A stretch of DNA of 64,000 bases, from the NCBI GenBank assembly GCA_964549735.1, contig CAZJWO010000003.1, forward strand, positions 1 through 64,000. Reading direction: 5' to 3'. Made by a program: the position numbers and the translations under genes. The stretch is from Glo-17 sp964549735. GTDB lineage: Bacteria; Krumholzibacteriota; Krumholzibacteriia; LZORAL124-64-63. A model generated the notes under the pieces. That model saw only the letters and a program-made list of their open reading frames with translations, was not told where the DNA came from and ran no database searches. Positions 10,602-20,038 of the stretch are shown here, piece after piece (position 1 is the first letter of the stretch; every line of letters starts with the position of its first letter).

Positions 10602-10899
10602 GGTTGACTCCTTTGCTTCGTAAACTCGAGTGGTTGTTTGATGAGCCTTAATGCATCATCTGTGCCACGGATAATACATTGTAATTATTGCGCTTACGTG
10701 GACGAGGTTTGGGGCGGTGGAGAATATTCTCCAATCCGCGGCCGGGCGGTGTAGAGAATTCTTTATTGGTCAGGTTTGGAGTCGCGCCTGCGGGGCGAGG
10801 TCCGACCATAACCGGAAGCCGGATAGGCGAGACCTGGGAATCGGATCTGATTCTAGAAACCGGCTGGGCTTGATTCGACTGACACTTCGATGGGTCCCC
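10602..10899. other. Divergent intergenic region between copper cassette and recombination module
   Basis: The first 120 bases carry the AT-rich leader of the minus-strand copper operon, with TATTAT- and TACAAT-like hexamers near 10675-10690, but no convincing matching -35 element. The rest is GC-rich and shows no credible gene on either strand. It probably marks a junction between the copper cassette and the integration module. Confidence 0.4.
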
Positions 10900-10919
10900 G
10901 GGTAGGTAAACACCAGAGG
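10900..10919 (+). repeat. 20-bp phage-associated repeat, copy A
   Basis: GGGTAGGTAAACACCAGAGG. It matches copy B (17156-17175) at 18 of 20 positions and copy C (31976-31995, minus strand) at 17 of 20. This copy lies 25 bases upstream of the start codon at 10945. Confidence 0.5.
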
Positions 10920-10944
10920 TGTGACCGCTACCCGGAGACGACCG

Positions 10945-11157
10945 ATGCCCCGATCGATTACCGATGAACTGACTCCCACCCAACGCCGCAAGGAGATCGC
11001 CGCAATCCTTGGCCGCGGTCTGCACCGCCTCGACAGTGCACGCGGGAACCAGCCGGCTGCATGCGATTCCTCGCCCGGTTCCACGGGCCAGAAAGCCCTT
11101 GATGTGTCCGCGCCCGGCGACCCTCATGTGTCCCGGTTAGCTGAACCGAGATCATGA
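10945..11157 (+). CDS. Small conserved protein of serine-recombinase module
   Basis: The 70-residue protein starts at ATG with GGAG 7 bases upstream. It reads ITDELTPTQRRKEIAAILGRGLHRL and ends in SPGSTGQKALDVSAPGDPHVS, a composition I associate with the small reading frame that commonly precedes DUF2924 and large serine recombinase genes in integrated elements. The N-terminal half is a single amphipathic helix; the C-terminal half appears disordered. It lies 13 bases ahead of the DUF2924 gene and is likely co-transcribed. Function unknown. Confidence 0.65.
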   Translation: MPRSITDELTPTQRRKEIAAILGRGLHRLDSARGNQPAACDSSPGSTGQKALDVSAPGDPHVSRLAEPRS

Positions 11158-11170
11158 GAGGAGATGCACC

Positions 11171-11660
11171 ATGGCATTGAACATCGGGAAAGAGATCACC
11201 GCGCTGAAGCGCATGACCGTGCCAGAACTGAGGCGGAAGTACGCCCATGTGTTCGGTGAAGACACGACATCCCGGCACAAGGAGTACTTGATCCGCCGCA
11301 TCGTCTGGCGTCTCCAGGTGAACCAGGACGGCGGCCTGTCCGAACGAGCACGGCTGCGGGCCAGAGAACTGGCCGCTGATTCTGACGTCCGTTTGACCGC
11401 CCCGCGTCCTCGCCCGATCGCACCTGGCGGCGAGATGACCACCGCGCCCATCGAGTTCCCCCAGGACGACCGCCTGCCGATGCCCGGCGCGATCATCACG
11501 CGCCAGTACAAGAGCCAGACGGTCGCGGTGCGGGTCCTGCCGCGGGGATTCGAGTACGAGGGCGAGGTGTACCGGACCTTGAGTGCGGTGGCCAAGAAGG
11601 TCACCGGCACCCACTGGAACGGCTTCAACTTCTTCAAGTTGGGCCGGGCAGGGGGCACCG

Positions 11661-11671
<11 letters not shown>
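11171..11671 (+). CDS. DUF2924 domain protein
   Basis: The 166-residue product has an N-terminal helical part (IGKEITALKRMTVPELRRKYAHVFGE...RHKEYLIRRIVWRLQ) and a C-terminal GAIITRQYKSQTVAVRVLPRGFEYEGEVYRTLSAVA segment followed by THWNGFNFFKL, which together are the DUF2924 pattern. These proteins are encoded next to large serine recombinases and are thought to assist or regulate them. The ATG has GAGAGGAG upstream. Its last 11 bases overlap the recombinase gene, so the two are probably translated together. Confidence 0.9.
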
Positions 11672-13210
<1,539 letters not shown>

Positions 13211-13214
<4 letters not shown>

Positions 13215-13621
13215 CCCGGCCATTAAAGATCACCAAGGCTGTCCATTTCCGGAGCATGAGGAAGGGGCGGAAGGAACTCAGAGAAGGTGTGGAGGAATCA
13301 CCTCCGACGCTCGGCAGCGTGCCGCGCGTGTCGCGGTTGCTCGCCCTGGCCCTCCACATGGACGAGCTGCGCCGCCGTGGCGAGGTCACCGACTACGCCG
13401 AACTGGCCCGCCTGGCCATGGTGACCCGGGCAAGGATGACCCAGATCATGAGCCTGCTGCTGCTCGCGCCTGATATCCAAGAGGAGATCCTGTTCCTGCC
13501 CCGGTCCGACGGCGGCCGCGACCCGATCCGGGAGAAGGCGGTCCGGCCCATCGCCTCGGTGCCCGACTGGCGGAAGCAGCGGGTCATGTGGCGGGACCTT
13601 GTGCTGAATACCGAAATCTGA
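13211..13621 (+). CDS. Small HTH protein coupled to serine recombinase
   Basis: The 136-residue product starts at an ATG overlapping the recombinase stop (ATGA), which indicates translational coupling. The central VPRVSRLLALALHMDELRR and DYAELARLAMVTRARMTQIM segments form a helix-turn-helix of the type seen in proteins that accompany DUF2924-linked recombinases. The C terminus (PIREKAVRPIASVPDWRKQRVMW) is conserved in style with these partners. It may act as an excision or transcription factor for the module; this is inference from position. Confidence 0.75.
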
Positions 13622-13749
13622 TATTCATACGATTGCTCATATAGCCTGGCAACTCGCCCACCAGGGTACACGGACGCTTCTCGCTGGCGGAAACGTCGGC
13701 AGAGCGTCCTATATCTGTTTGTACGCTCTCAGGCAGGGAAGGAGCCTCG

Positions 13750-14922
13750 ATGCCTCAATTCAATCCCAAGCGAGTCCTTCGACAGACCAGCAACGCTCTG
13801 CTGAAGGAGTTTTTTGAACAGCAGAATTTGCATACACAGATTTCATGGGATCAACTGCGGGAAACCCAGGTTGATGAGGTGTTCCGTGCCCTGCAGGCGA
13901 TCCCTGACGATCCGCGAGAGAAGATCGAGGTTGTCCTACAAGACCTGGATGACGTCGCGAATGAAGATGGCGTTCAGGTGATGATCGAGGAAGCCTTGTT
14001 CCGAGGCGTGGACATCGCCGACGACCTGGAGGCAATGGACAGCCGGTTCGACAAGGCGATGTGGGTTCTGCTTCGGTACCCGGATATCTGGAAAGCGGCA
14101 TCGATGTTCGCCCGTGCTGACGATCTTTCGTCTGGTCGCTCATGGCGGCGGCGCTGTGATCTGCCGACGGTCAACCCCAACGTAGACGGTGATCACAGGG
14201 CGAAACTTGAGAATGCTCTGTCCGCGTTCTATCGGGAGCGTCAGGGCCGGGGACATCACTGCCACGTCGACCACTTCCTCCGCGGCGGCAAGCAGCACTA
14301 CTTCTTCGTCTACCTCAGCGACTATGCCGGTACGCATATCAACTTTGACGACAGCGGTCAATTTCGGCGATCCCCGGAGCGTCGAGCATTCGAGGTGGTC
14401 TTCGCCTTTGAGCAGGATTCGGGAACACTCGAGATGTTCGCCAAAGGCGGAATCAAGGTTGTGGAACCGCTTCAGCAGATCTTCAGCCGAGTGATTCTCG
14501 GCGAGTCGCTGCCCCCAGAAAACCCGAAGGCGAAGCCCTATAAGCTCGATCACCTGATGAAACGGGGGACGGGGTTTCCGACAGATCCCGAGGACGGCAT
14601 CAGGGAAGTGTCCATCCGCCGCATGCGGCTCTCGGTTGTTGGGAATCGCCGCCGCCGGTTGTTGCTTGAGCCCGATGCTGAAGACGGCCCCGATGCAGTC
14701 TACGACATGCTCGAGGAGGACCTCAATCGGCAGATGCTCCCGCGGTCAATTCTCCACGTCACCAAGGTGACGTTCCGGTTCTTGTTCGACGGGCAGGGAC
14801 GCCGGAAGTCCCTGACATTTGACGTGACGTACCCCAACTCATGCAACTTGAAGAGCAAGAGGGAGGAACATCGGTTGCTCGGTGAGAAGTACCTCAAGAG
14901 GTTTGGGATCGATGTCACCTGA
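13750..14922 (+). CDS. Unassigned 390-residue protein, first gene of two-gene cassette
   Basis: I do not recognise the family. The start has GGAAGGAGCC about 6 bases upstream. Visible features: an acidic helical N-terminal third (LQDLDDVANEDGVQVMIEEALFRG), a central GRGHHCHVDHFLRGGKQHYFFVYLSDYAG with clustered His/Cys that could bind metal, a strand-rich middle (EVVFAFEQDSGTLEMFAKGG) and a basic C-terminal part ending SKREEHRLLGEKYLKRFGI. No signal peptide or membrane helix. The next gene overlaps its end by 11 bases, so they form one unit. Codon use and GC are visibly lower than in the recombinase genes. It occupies the slot beside an integrase where accessory or defence genes are common. 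Confidence 0.7.
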   Translation: MPQFNPKRVLRQTSNALLKEFFEQQNLHTQISWDQLRETQVDEVFRALQAIPDDPREKIEVVLQDLDDVANEDGVQVMIEEALFRGVDIADDLEAMDSRFDKAMWVLLRYPDIWKAASMFARADDLSSGRSWRRRCDLPTVNPNVDGDHRAKLENALSAFYRERQGRGHHCHVDHFLRGGKQHYFFVYLSDYAGTHINFDDSGQFRRSPERRAFEVVFAFEQDSGTLEMFAKGGIKVVEPLQQIFSRVILGESLPPENPKAKPYKLDHLMKRGTGFPTDPEDGIREVSIRRMRLSVVGNRRRRLLLEPDAEDGPDAVYDMLEEDLNRQMLPRSILHVTKVTFRFLFDGQGRRKSLTFDVTYPNSCNLKSKREEHRLLGEKYLKRFGIDVT

Positions 14923-15853
14923 TCCACTCGATCTCATTTGGCGAAGCAGCGACGTTAGGTTGCCGAGGTTTTCCGGCGCGGAGATCGCTTCATGGCAGGC
15001 TGGAGTCTTCGAGACGCTGCGCTCTCTCGGTCTGCTGGTCCCGTGTAAGACCGCCACTCACGCGGTTTGTGGCGCCTGCGATCAAGAGCATGTCGATGAG
15101 GTGACCTCGATCGAATACCCAGACGGAGCCGTTCGCTTCTACATCGTTTGTCCGGAACACGGGCGTGTCGAAATCCAGAAGGAGCAGCTTCTCCAGTGGT
15201 CAGTCTGCTTCGATCCGGTTCTTGAATGCCTCAGAGCCGGGCTTGGTGTGCAGGGAGATCCTGTTGAGGTTGTCCCGTCTCGGCTATGGAATGTAGGACG
15301 AACCGCTTTGGCTGGCCGTTCTCGCATCGTCTGGGTGGGGCGCGGACTGTCCTGGCCTGATGCGGCGTCCTTTGCTGAAGACATGCCATCAGGGGCATCG
15401 CCCGTGCTCTTCTATTTGGGACAGCCTCCCGGTGATGGACTTGTCTCCCTCCCACCGGACTCGGTGGTGGACATCGCCCACGTCATATCCCTGTCGGAGG
15501 GCAATCTGATCCTTGATCGTTCTAGCGTTGGGGATCTGGTCTCCACGCGCCCTTCGCCTCAGAAGAAGAAGCTTTCGAGGAAACGGGCGTCGCGCACGGC
15601 CGCCATGGAGGCGCTCAAGAAAGCGATTCAAGACCATTTGATCAGCGCTCGGGACCATGCCTACCGCCTGATTGAGGACGACAAGACGCCTGAGCTTCTT
15701 CCCAGACCGACCCAGCAGCTACTCGCGAAGCAGCTGGAACTTTCGAGATCGTCTGTAAGCCGTGCTCTTGCTGATGGGAGTGACAAGGAGCTGACGATCC
15801 TCTGGGAGATCGCCAATGACCTCGATCAGGTCATGAAATATAAAGCCCGTTGA
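14912..15853 (+). CDS. Zinc-ligand and HTH protein, second gene of two-gene cassette
   Basis: Starting at ATG 14912 inside the preceding gene, the 313-residue protein has a putative metal site near residues 50-90 (CGACDQEH...YIVCPEHGR) and a C-terminal helix-turn-helix: LPRPTQQLLAKQLELSRSSVSRALADG, just after a basic KKKLSRKRASRTAAMEALKKA segment. The middle (ALAGRSRIVWVGRGLSWPDAASF) is strand-rich and could form an alpha/beta domain. It may be the DNA-binding regulator or sensor of the cassette. No family can be named. It lacks membrane segments. Confidence 0.65.
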   Translation: MSPDPLDLIWRSSDVRLPRFSGAEIASWQAGVFETLRSLGLLVPCKTATHAVCGACDQEHVDEVTSIEYPDGAVRFYIVCPEHGRVEIQKEQLLQWSVCFDPVLECLRAGLGVQGDPVEVVPSRLWNVGRTALAGRSRIVWVGRGLSWPDAASFAEDMPSGASPVLFYLGQPPGDGLVSLPPDSVVDIAHVISLSEGNLILDRSSVGDLVSTRPSPQKKKLSRKRASRTAAMEALKKAIQDHLISARDHAYRLIEDDKTPELLPRPTQQLLAKQLELSRSSVSRALADGSDKELTILWEIANDLDQVMKYKAR

Positions 15854-16029
15854 ATTCACTTGTGCTCGTTATCTGCAACTGCAACCCCGATAAGTGCGCA
15901 TGTAACCGACTGTGACGTAAAGACATAAGAATAAATCCATAGAATCCCGCCTATTTGCTGCAACTCCTCCGGAGGGTGAAGGGCCGTGCACGACGCGCAG
16001 CCCCATCACCCAACCCGCGAGGAGACACA

Positions 16030-16356
16030 ATGCAGCTTGCAGTCAAGTCTCAACTAACTCCCAGCCAGGTCCAACTGGTCGAGCTGATGCAGCGTATCGC
16101 GTTCGGCGCAATCGAGGATCTCGTCATCTGTGACGGAACGCCGGTGTTCGACCCGCACCCCCGTGTAATCCGAGATGTGAAATTCGGCGGTAGCAATGGC
16201 CCGCGCCCGGAAGCGGATCTCTCGGATTTCTCCCTGAAGTCAAGTGTCCAGGAGCTCATGGCCGTTCTCTCCGCCCTCGGCAACGCAACCGTGCGCCGCC
16301 TCGAGGTCAAGCACGGCCTGCCCTTCCGGATGCAGGTGGAGGAGGTCGCTGCCTAA
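16030..16356 (+). CDS. Small hypothetical protein at head of phage early region
   Basis: The 108-residue protein starts at ATG with GAGGAG 7 bases upstream. Sequence runs LTPSQVQLVELMQRIAFGAIEDLVICDG, then DLSDFSLKSSVQELMAVLSALGNATVRRLEVKHGLPFRM; a soluble helical protein with no motif I recognise. It is followed by a long structured untranslated region and the sigma-like gene. The position suggests an early phage gene. The 176-base gap before it (15854-16029) is AT-rich around 15920-15950 and could hold the early promoter, but no consensus pair stands out. Confidence 0.55.
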   Translation: MQLAVKSQLTPSQVQLVELMQRIAFGAIEDLVICDGTPVFDPHPRVIRDVKFGGSNGPRPEADLSDFSLKSSVQELMAVLSALGNATVRRLEVKHGLPFRMQVEEVAA

Positions 16357-16423
16357 GACAAGGGGCCGGCCGCCCCAACGCAATCCCTGACTAATCGTCA
16401 CCAGACATTCAACCGGCCACGAG

Positions 16424-16536
16424 GTGGAGGTGCATGTGGGTGTCGCCGTAACGGCGAACCACGTGCGCTTCCACCGCGCCGGTCTATGCGCTGCCTCGTG
16501 CGACACCTTCGCGCCTCTCCGCGGCCTCAGGAGAGG
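16424..16536 (+). promoter_or_regulatory. Structured leader RNA masking the ribosome binding site
   Basis: Three pairings can be read directly. A 16-bp stem joins 16424-16439 and 16459-16474 with three G-U wobbles, topped by a 6-bp stem TCGCCG/CGGCGA with a TAA loop. A second hairpin pairs CCTCTCC (16514-16520) with GGAGAGG (16530-16536), which is the Shine-Dalgarno sequence of the gene starting at 16542. A third, GGTGTCGC (16439-16446) with GCGACACC (16500-16507), would disrupt the first. This is the layout of a cis-acting translational switch, but ligand and function are unknown. Confidence 0.6.
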
Positions 16537-16541
16537 TTCCG

Positions 16542-17165
16542 ATGGAGAACACGAAGCAGCGCATCCTCGACGGATACGCCCGAGACGTCATTCGCCACAA
16601 AGCCAGGCAACTGATCGGCAAGTACGGATTCACCCGCGACGACTTCGACGACCTGCAGCAGGAGATGATGCTGGACCTGCTGCGCCGCCTCGGCAAGTAC
16701 GACCCCAGCAAGGCGGGCCTCAGCACCTTCGTGGCCCGCATCGTCGACCGCAAGGTCTCCACCCTGATCCGCCACCAGCGGCAAGAGAAGCGCGACTACC
16801 GTCGGCCGGTCTGCTCGCTGGATGCGCAGGTCGAGGACCAGGACGGCCAGGCGCGGGGGCTCGACGAGGTCCTCAGCCAGGATGCCTTCGACGATGAGGT
16901 CGCACGGCACGATCGGCCACAGGCCGAGCGCCTGGACCTGAGACTCGATCTCTCGCTGGTGCTCGACGAGTTGCCCGAAGATCTGCGGCAACTCGCCCTC
17001 CGCCTGCAGACCCGGACCGTGGCCGAGATCGCCCGCGAGTTGGGCGTGCCGCGCAGCACGCTCTACGAGAAGAGCATCGCCCGCCTGCGGAAGATCTTCG
17101 AGGACAAGGGGCTGCGCGAATACCTGGGCGAGGCCCGACACCCCGGCAAGGGACCGGGTAAGTAA
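16542..17165 (+). CDS. Sigma-70 family RNA polymerase sigma-like factor (phage)
   Basis: The 207-residue protein has a region-2-like N terminus (RKARQLIGKYGFTRDDFDDLQQEMMLDLLRRLGKYDP...STFVARIVDRKVSTLIRHQ) and a region-4 helix-turn-helix at the end (RTVAEIARELGVPRSTLYEKSIARLRKIF), joined by an acidic linker. It is ECF-like in size. A phage-encoded sigma-like factor at the head of the replication operon could redirect host polymerase to middle or late genes. Its AGGAGAGG binding site lies in a hairpin. The gene's end contains repeat copy B over the stop codon. Confidence 0.8.
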   Translation: MENTKQRILDGYARDVIRHKARQLIGKYGFTRDDFDDLQQEMMLDLLRRLGKYDPSKAGLSTFVARIVDRKVSTLIRHQRQEKRDYRRPVCSLDAQVEDQDGQARGLDEVLSQDAFDDEVARHDRPQAERLDLRLDLSLVLDELPEDLRQLALRLQTRTVAEIARELGVPRSTLYEKSIARLRKIFEDKGLREYLGEARHPGKGPGK

Positions 17166-17175
17166 CCACCAGAGG
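17156..17175 (+). repeat. 20-bp phage-associated repeat, copy B
   Basis: GGGTAAGTAACCACCAGAGG spans the stop codon of the sigma-like gene and lies 35 bases upstream of the start at 17210. It differs from copy A at two positions. Confidence 0.5.
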
Positions 17176-17209
17176 GCCGACGGCCCAGGACCTGAGGAGA
17201 GGAATCACG

Positions 17210-17515
17210 ATGAATCGAGAAGTCCACCGCTACGAGTTCGAGGCCTCGGTGCCCGCGGACGAGATCGAAAGCACGCTGCTTCTGGCCGTGCTCGCGGTCG
17301 AGGGTCTGCACGGCACCTCGCGGGTGCGGCTCGACGCGAAGTACTGCATCGACACCGAAAAGCACGCCTGCGTGATCGACGCCGACACCGTCGTCGGCCA
17401 GGACATCAGCCGCATCTTCACGGGCTTCGCCATCCGCGAGTTCGGCGAGGAGGCCTTCACGGTCGGCCGCGCCGAACGCATGCCCAAGACCGAAACGGAG
17501 GACCTGAGCGCATGA
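17210..17515 (+). CDS. Small phage early protein, function unknown
   Basis: The 101-residue product starts at ATG with GAGGAGAGG upstream. It reads VHRYEFEASVPADEIESTLLLAVLAVEGLHGTSRVRLDAKY, followed by DADTVVGQDISRIFTGFAIREFGEEAFTVGRA; it appears to be a compact alpha/beta protein. A small gene of this kind often precedes the PD-(D/E)XK gene in phage replication operons. The next gene overlaps its end by 4 bases (ATGA). I cannot name a family. Confidence 0.6.
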   Translation: MNREVHRYEFEASVPADEIESTLLLAVLAVEGLHGTSRVRLDAKYCIDTEKHACVIDADTVVGQDISRIFTGFAIREFGEEAFTVGRAERMPKTETEDLSA

Positions 17516-18339
17516 ACCTGCCCGGAGTATTCAAACGACGCGAGTGGAGCGTCCAGGACCTGATCCGCGAACCTGCCGACGTCTACCACGCCAAGGCCGG
17601 CGAGTATCTCTCCAGCCACATGCTGGCCGAGTTCCGCCGCAACCCTCTGCTCTTCCACAAGAAGGAACTCGGTCTGATCGAGGATCAGGACCGGCCGGCG
17701 TACGTCCTCGGCCGGGCCGCCCATGTTCTGATCCTCGAGGGTCGGGAAGCCTACGAGCAGGCCTACGCATTCGGTGGACCGATCAACCCCAGGACGGGCC
17801 AGCCGTTCGGCAGCCGCACCAAGGCATTCCGCGAGTGGGCGGAAGCCCAGGGCAAGCCCGTGCTCGATGACGACCAGGCAGCTCTAGTCGAGAACCTGAA
17901 CACGTCGGTGCAGGCCCACGAGCATGCCTCGAACCTGCTGGCCGACGGCATCGCCGAGGGTGTGATCCGTGCCGAGTACTGCGGCCTGCCGTGCCAGGCG
18001 CGCCTGGACTGGCTGAACCCCGAGCGCGGGATCGTCGACCTGAAGACCTGCGACAACCTCGACTGGCTCCAGATGGACGCACGCAGCTACGGCTACGTCT
18101 ACCAGCTGGCCTTCTACCGGTCCCTGGCTGCCACGCTCACCGGCGAGCGGCTTCCCGTCTACATGATCGCTGTGGAGAAACGCGAACCGTTGCGGACGGG
18201 CGTCTGGCGCATGAGCGAGGAGGTCCTCGGTCTCGCCCAGAAGGAGAACGAAGAAGCCATCGCGCGCCTGATCGCCTGCCGTGAGAAGGACGAGTGGCTC
18301 ACCGGCTACGAGGACATCCGCACCTACGACCTGATCTGA
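17512..18339 (+). CDS. PD-(D/E)XK exonuclease-like protein (DUF3799, RecE/ExoVIII-like)
   Basis: The 275-residue protein shows the DUF3799 pattern: SSHMLAEFRRNPLLFHKKE near the N terminus, YVLGRAAHVLILEG, AEYCGLPCQARLDWLNPERGIVDLKTC, and YQLAFYRSL. The D-x-(16)-DLK core (ARLDWLN...IVDLKT) provides the catalytic Asp and Lys of PD-(D/E)XK nucleases. With the following AAA NTPase and DUF669 protein it forms a phage recombination/repair set, resecting DNA ends for annealing. The ATGA overlap with the upstream gene supports an operon. Confidence 0.88.
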   Translation: MNLPGVFKRREWSVQDLIREPADVYHAKAGEYLSSHMLAEFRRNPLLFHKKELGLIEDQDRPAYVLGRAAHVLILEGREAYEQAYAFGGPINPRTGQPFGSRTKAFREWAEAQGKPVLDDDQAALVENLNTSVQAHEHASNLLADGIAEGVIRAEYCGLPCQARLDWLNPERGIVDLKTCDNLDWLQMDARSYGYVYQLAFYRSLAATLTGERLPVYMIAVEKREPLRTGVWRMSEEVLGLAQKENEEAIARLIACREKDEWLTGYEDIRTYDLI

Positions 18340-18346
18340 CACAGGC

Positions 18347-18426
18347 GGAAGCGGGCGGAATGGCGTGACGCGCAGTCGCCCGGGCGCGTCGGGACTCCCT
18401 GGGTCCGCCCGCTTCCCCACCAACCC
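18347..18426 (+). promoter_or_regulatory. Nested inverted repeat between replication genes
   Basis: GGAAGCGGGCGGA (18347-18359) is perfectly complementary to TCCGCCCGCTTCC (18414-18426). Inside the loop, GACGCGC (18367-18373) pairs with GCGCGTC (18384-18390). There is no T-tract after the outer arm, so a standard intrinsic terminator is unlikely. The 13-bp outer stem sits 21 bases upstream of the next start codon (18448). It may be a processing site, a protein-binding site or another leader RNA. Confidence 0.55.
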
Positions 18427-18447
18427 TAGTCGAATGGAGAAACGACC

Positions 18448-19230
18448 GTGAAACTCTTGCAGCAAGTCACCACAGGCCGGAGCCCGGCACCGAGGCGGGT
18501 GATGCTCTACGGCACCCATGGCATCGGCAAGTCCACCTTCGCCTCGTGCGCGCCGGCCCCGGTGTTCATCCAGACCGAGGACGGCCTCGGCGAGATCGAC
18601 TGCGCCAAGTTCCCGGTCACCACGACGTTCGATGAGGCCATGCAGGCCCTGTCGGAGCTGTACACCGACGAGCACTCCTATCGAACCGTCGTGGTCGATT
18701 CGCTGGACTGGCTGGAGCGGCTGATCTGGGCCGACGTCTGCCGTCGCCGCAACGTCGAGAGCATCGAGGACATCGGCTACGCCAAGGGTTACGTGTTCGC
18801 CCTGACGCAGTGGCGCGAGTTCCTCGACGGCCTGGCGGCACTGCGCGGCGAGAAGGGCATGACGACGATCCTGATCGCCCACGCCCGCATCGAACGCTTC
18901 GAGAACCCCGAGACGGAATCCTACGACCGCTACGTGCCGCGCCTGCACCGCCTGGCTTCCCAGGTCCTGCAGGAGTGGTGCGACGAGGTCATGTTCGCCA
19001 CGTTCAAGGTCTACACCAAGCAGACCGACGAGGGCTTCGACCGCAAGCGCAACCAGGGCATCGGCACTGGCGAGCGAGTCCTGCGCACCGTCGAGCGCCC
19101 CTCCCACGTGGCCAAGAACCGTCTCGCCCTTCCCGAAGAGATGCCTCTGGCCTGGAATGTCTACGCCCAGCACATCCACCCCGAACCTGTCAGCGCGCCC
19201 CAGAGCGGCAAGACCAAAGGAGCCAAGTAG
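18448..19230 (+). CDS. Phage AAA nucleotide-binding protein (AAA_24)
   Basis: The 260-residue protein has a Walker A motif YGTHGIGKSTFA at about residues 22-33, a Walker B YRTVVVDSLDWLE near residue 80, and the characteristic FIQTEDGLGEIDCAKFPV strand region. Phage NTPases of this type are regularly encoded between an exonuclease-like gene and DUF669, and probably act in recombination or DNA end handling. Start is a GTG with AATGGAGAAA upstream. It lies after the nested hairpin. Confidence 0.85.
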   Translation: MKLLQQVTTGRSPAPRRVMLYGTHGIGKSTFASCAPAPVFIQTEDGLGEIDCAKFPVTTTFDEAMQALSELYTDEHSYRTVVVDSLDWLERLIWADVCRRRNVESIEDIGYAKGYVFALTQWREFLDGLAALRGEKGMTTILIAHARIERFENPETESYDRYVPRLHRLASQVLQEWCDEVMFATFKVYTKQTDEGFDRKRNQGIGTGERVLRTVERPSHVAKNRLALPEEMPLAWNVYAQHIHPEPVSAPQSGKTKGAK

Positions 19231-19232
19231 CC

Positions 19233-19688
19233 ATGGCGAACCTCAACGGATTCGATGCAGCGACCGTCGACCCCGCGAACGATTTCGAGCCTCTGCCCGC
19301 GGGCAAGTACCTCGCGGTGATCACCGACTCGGAGATGAAGCCGACCAAGGCCGGAACCGGCCACTACCTCCAGATGACGTTCCAGGTCATCGACGGCCCG
19401 TTCAAGAACCGGCTGCTGTGGTCCCGGCTCAACCTGGACAATCCGAACCGCCAGGCGGTCCAGATCGCCCAGGGCGAACTGTCGGCCATCTGCCGGGCGG
19501 TTGGCGTGCTGCAGCCCAAGGACTCGGTCGAGCTGCACAACCTGCCCCTGCAGATCACCGTGAAGTGCAAGAAGCGGGACGACACCGGCGACGTGGTCAA
19601 CGAGATCCGCGGTTACGCCGGCAAGGACGCCGCCGCGGGCGTGCCCCAGCAGGAGACCTCGAGCACTCCGCCCTGGGCCCGCCGATGA
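19233..19688 (+). CDS. DUF669 protein, probable ssDNA-binding factor
   Basis: The 151-residue protein has the DUF669 hallmarks: PLPAGKYLAVITDSEMKPTKAG near the N terminus, YLQMTFQVIDGPFKNRLLWSRLNLDNPN, and a GELSAICRAVGV segment. Members are phage single-strand-binding-like proteins found with recombination NTPases. ATG 19233 follows the AAA stop immediately and AAAGGAG lies upstream within that gene. The C-terminal 20 residues are disordered. It overlaps RusA by ATGA. Confidence 0.85.
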   Translation: MANLNGFDAATVDPANDFEPLPAGKYLAVITDSEMKPTKAGTGHYLQMTFQVIDGPFKNRLLWSRLNLDNPNRQAVQIAQGELSAICRAVGVLQPKDSVELHNLPLQITVKCKKRDDTGDVVNEIRGYAGKDAAAGVPQQETSSTPPWARR

Positions 19689-20038
19689 TCGAGGTCGAGC
19701 TCCCGTTCCCCCCGTCGGTGAACCACTACTACCGGCGGGTCGGCCCCCGGACGCTCATCAGCCGCGAGGGGCGCAGGTTCCGTGAACGGGTCTGCGCCAC
19801 GCTCGCCCGCCTCGGGATCGAGCGTTTGGAAGGGCCGCTGCACCTGGAGATCGAGGTGTACCCGCCGGACCGGCAGCGCAGGGATATCGACAACGTTCAG
19901 AAGGCGCTCCTGGACGCCCTCCAGCACGGCGGTCTGTACGCCGACGATAGCCAGATCAAGAAGCTGAACATCGAGATGCGCGGGCGCGTCCGCGGCGGCC
20001 GTACCCTCGTGCGCTTGGAGGAACTCGCCGATGCTTGA
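19685..20038 (+). CDS. RusA-family Holliday junction endonuclease
   Basis: The 117-residue enzyme shows the RusA pattern: FPPSVNHYYRRVGPRT, then EIEVYPPDRQRRDIDNVQKALLDAL and YADDSQIKKL. The acidic residues in RRDIDN and YADD form the metal site, and the lysine in VQKALLD is conserved. It resolves branched DNA intermediates made during phage recombination or replication. The gene is coupled to DUF669 by ATGA and overlaps the helicase start by 8 bases. Confidence 0.93.
   Translation: MIEVELPFPPSVNHYYRRVGPRTLISREGRRFRERVCATLARLGIERLEGPLHLEIEVYPPDRQRRDIDNVQKALLDALQHGGLYADDSQIKKLNIEMRGRVRGGRTLVRLEELADA

Noticed and set aside
10648..11127. A minus-strand frame of 159 codons between the copper and recombinase blocks.
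   Set aside because: It is antisense to the better supported small gene at 10945 and lacks recognisable composition or start signal.
16240..16506. A small minus-strand gene over the leader RNA.
   Set aside because: It overlaps the coding end of the 16030 gene and has no ribosome binding site. The inverted repeats are better explained as RNA structure.
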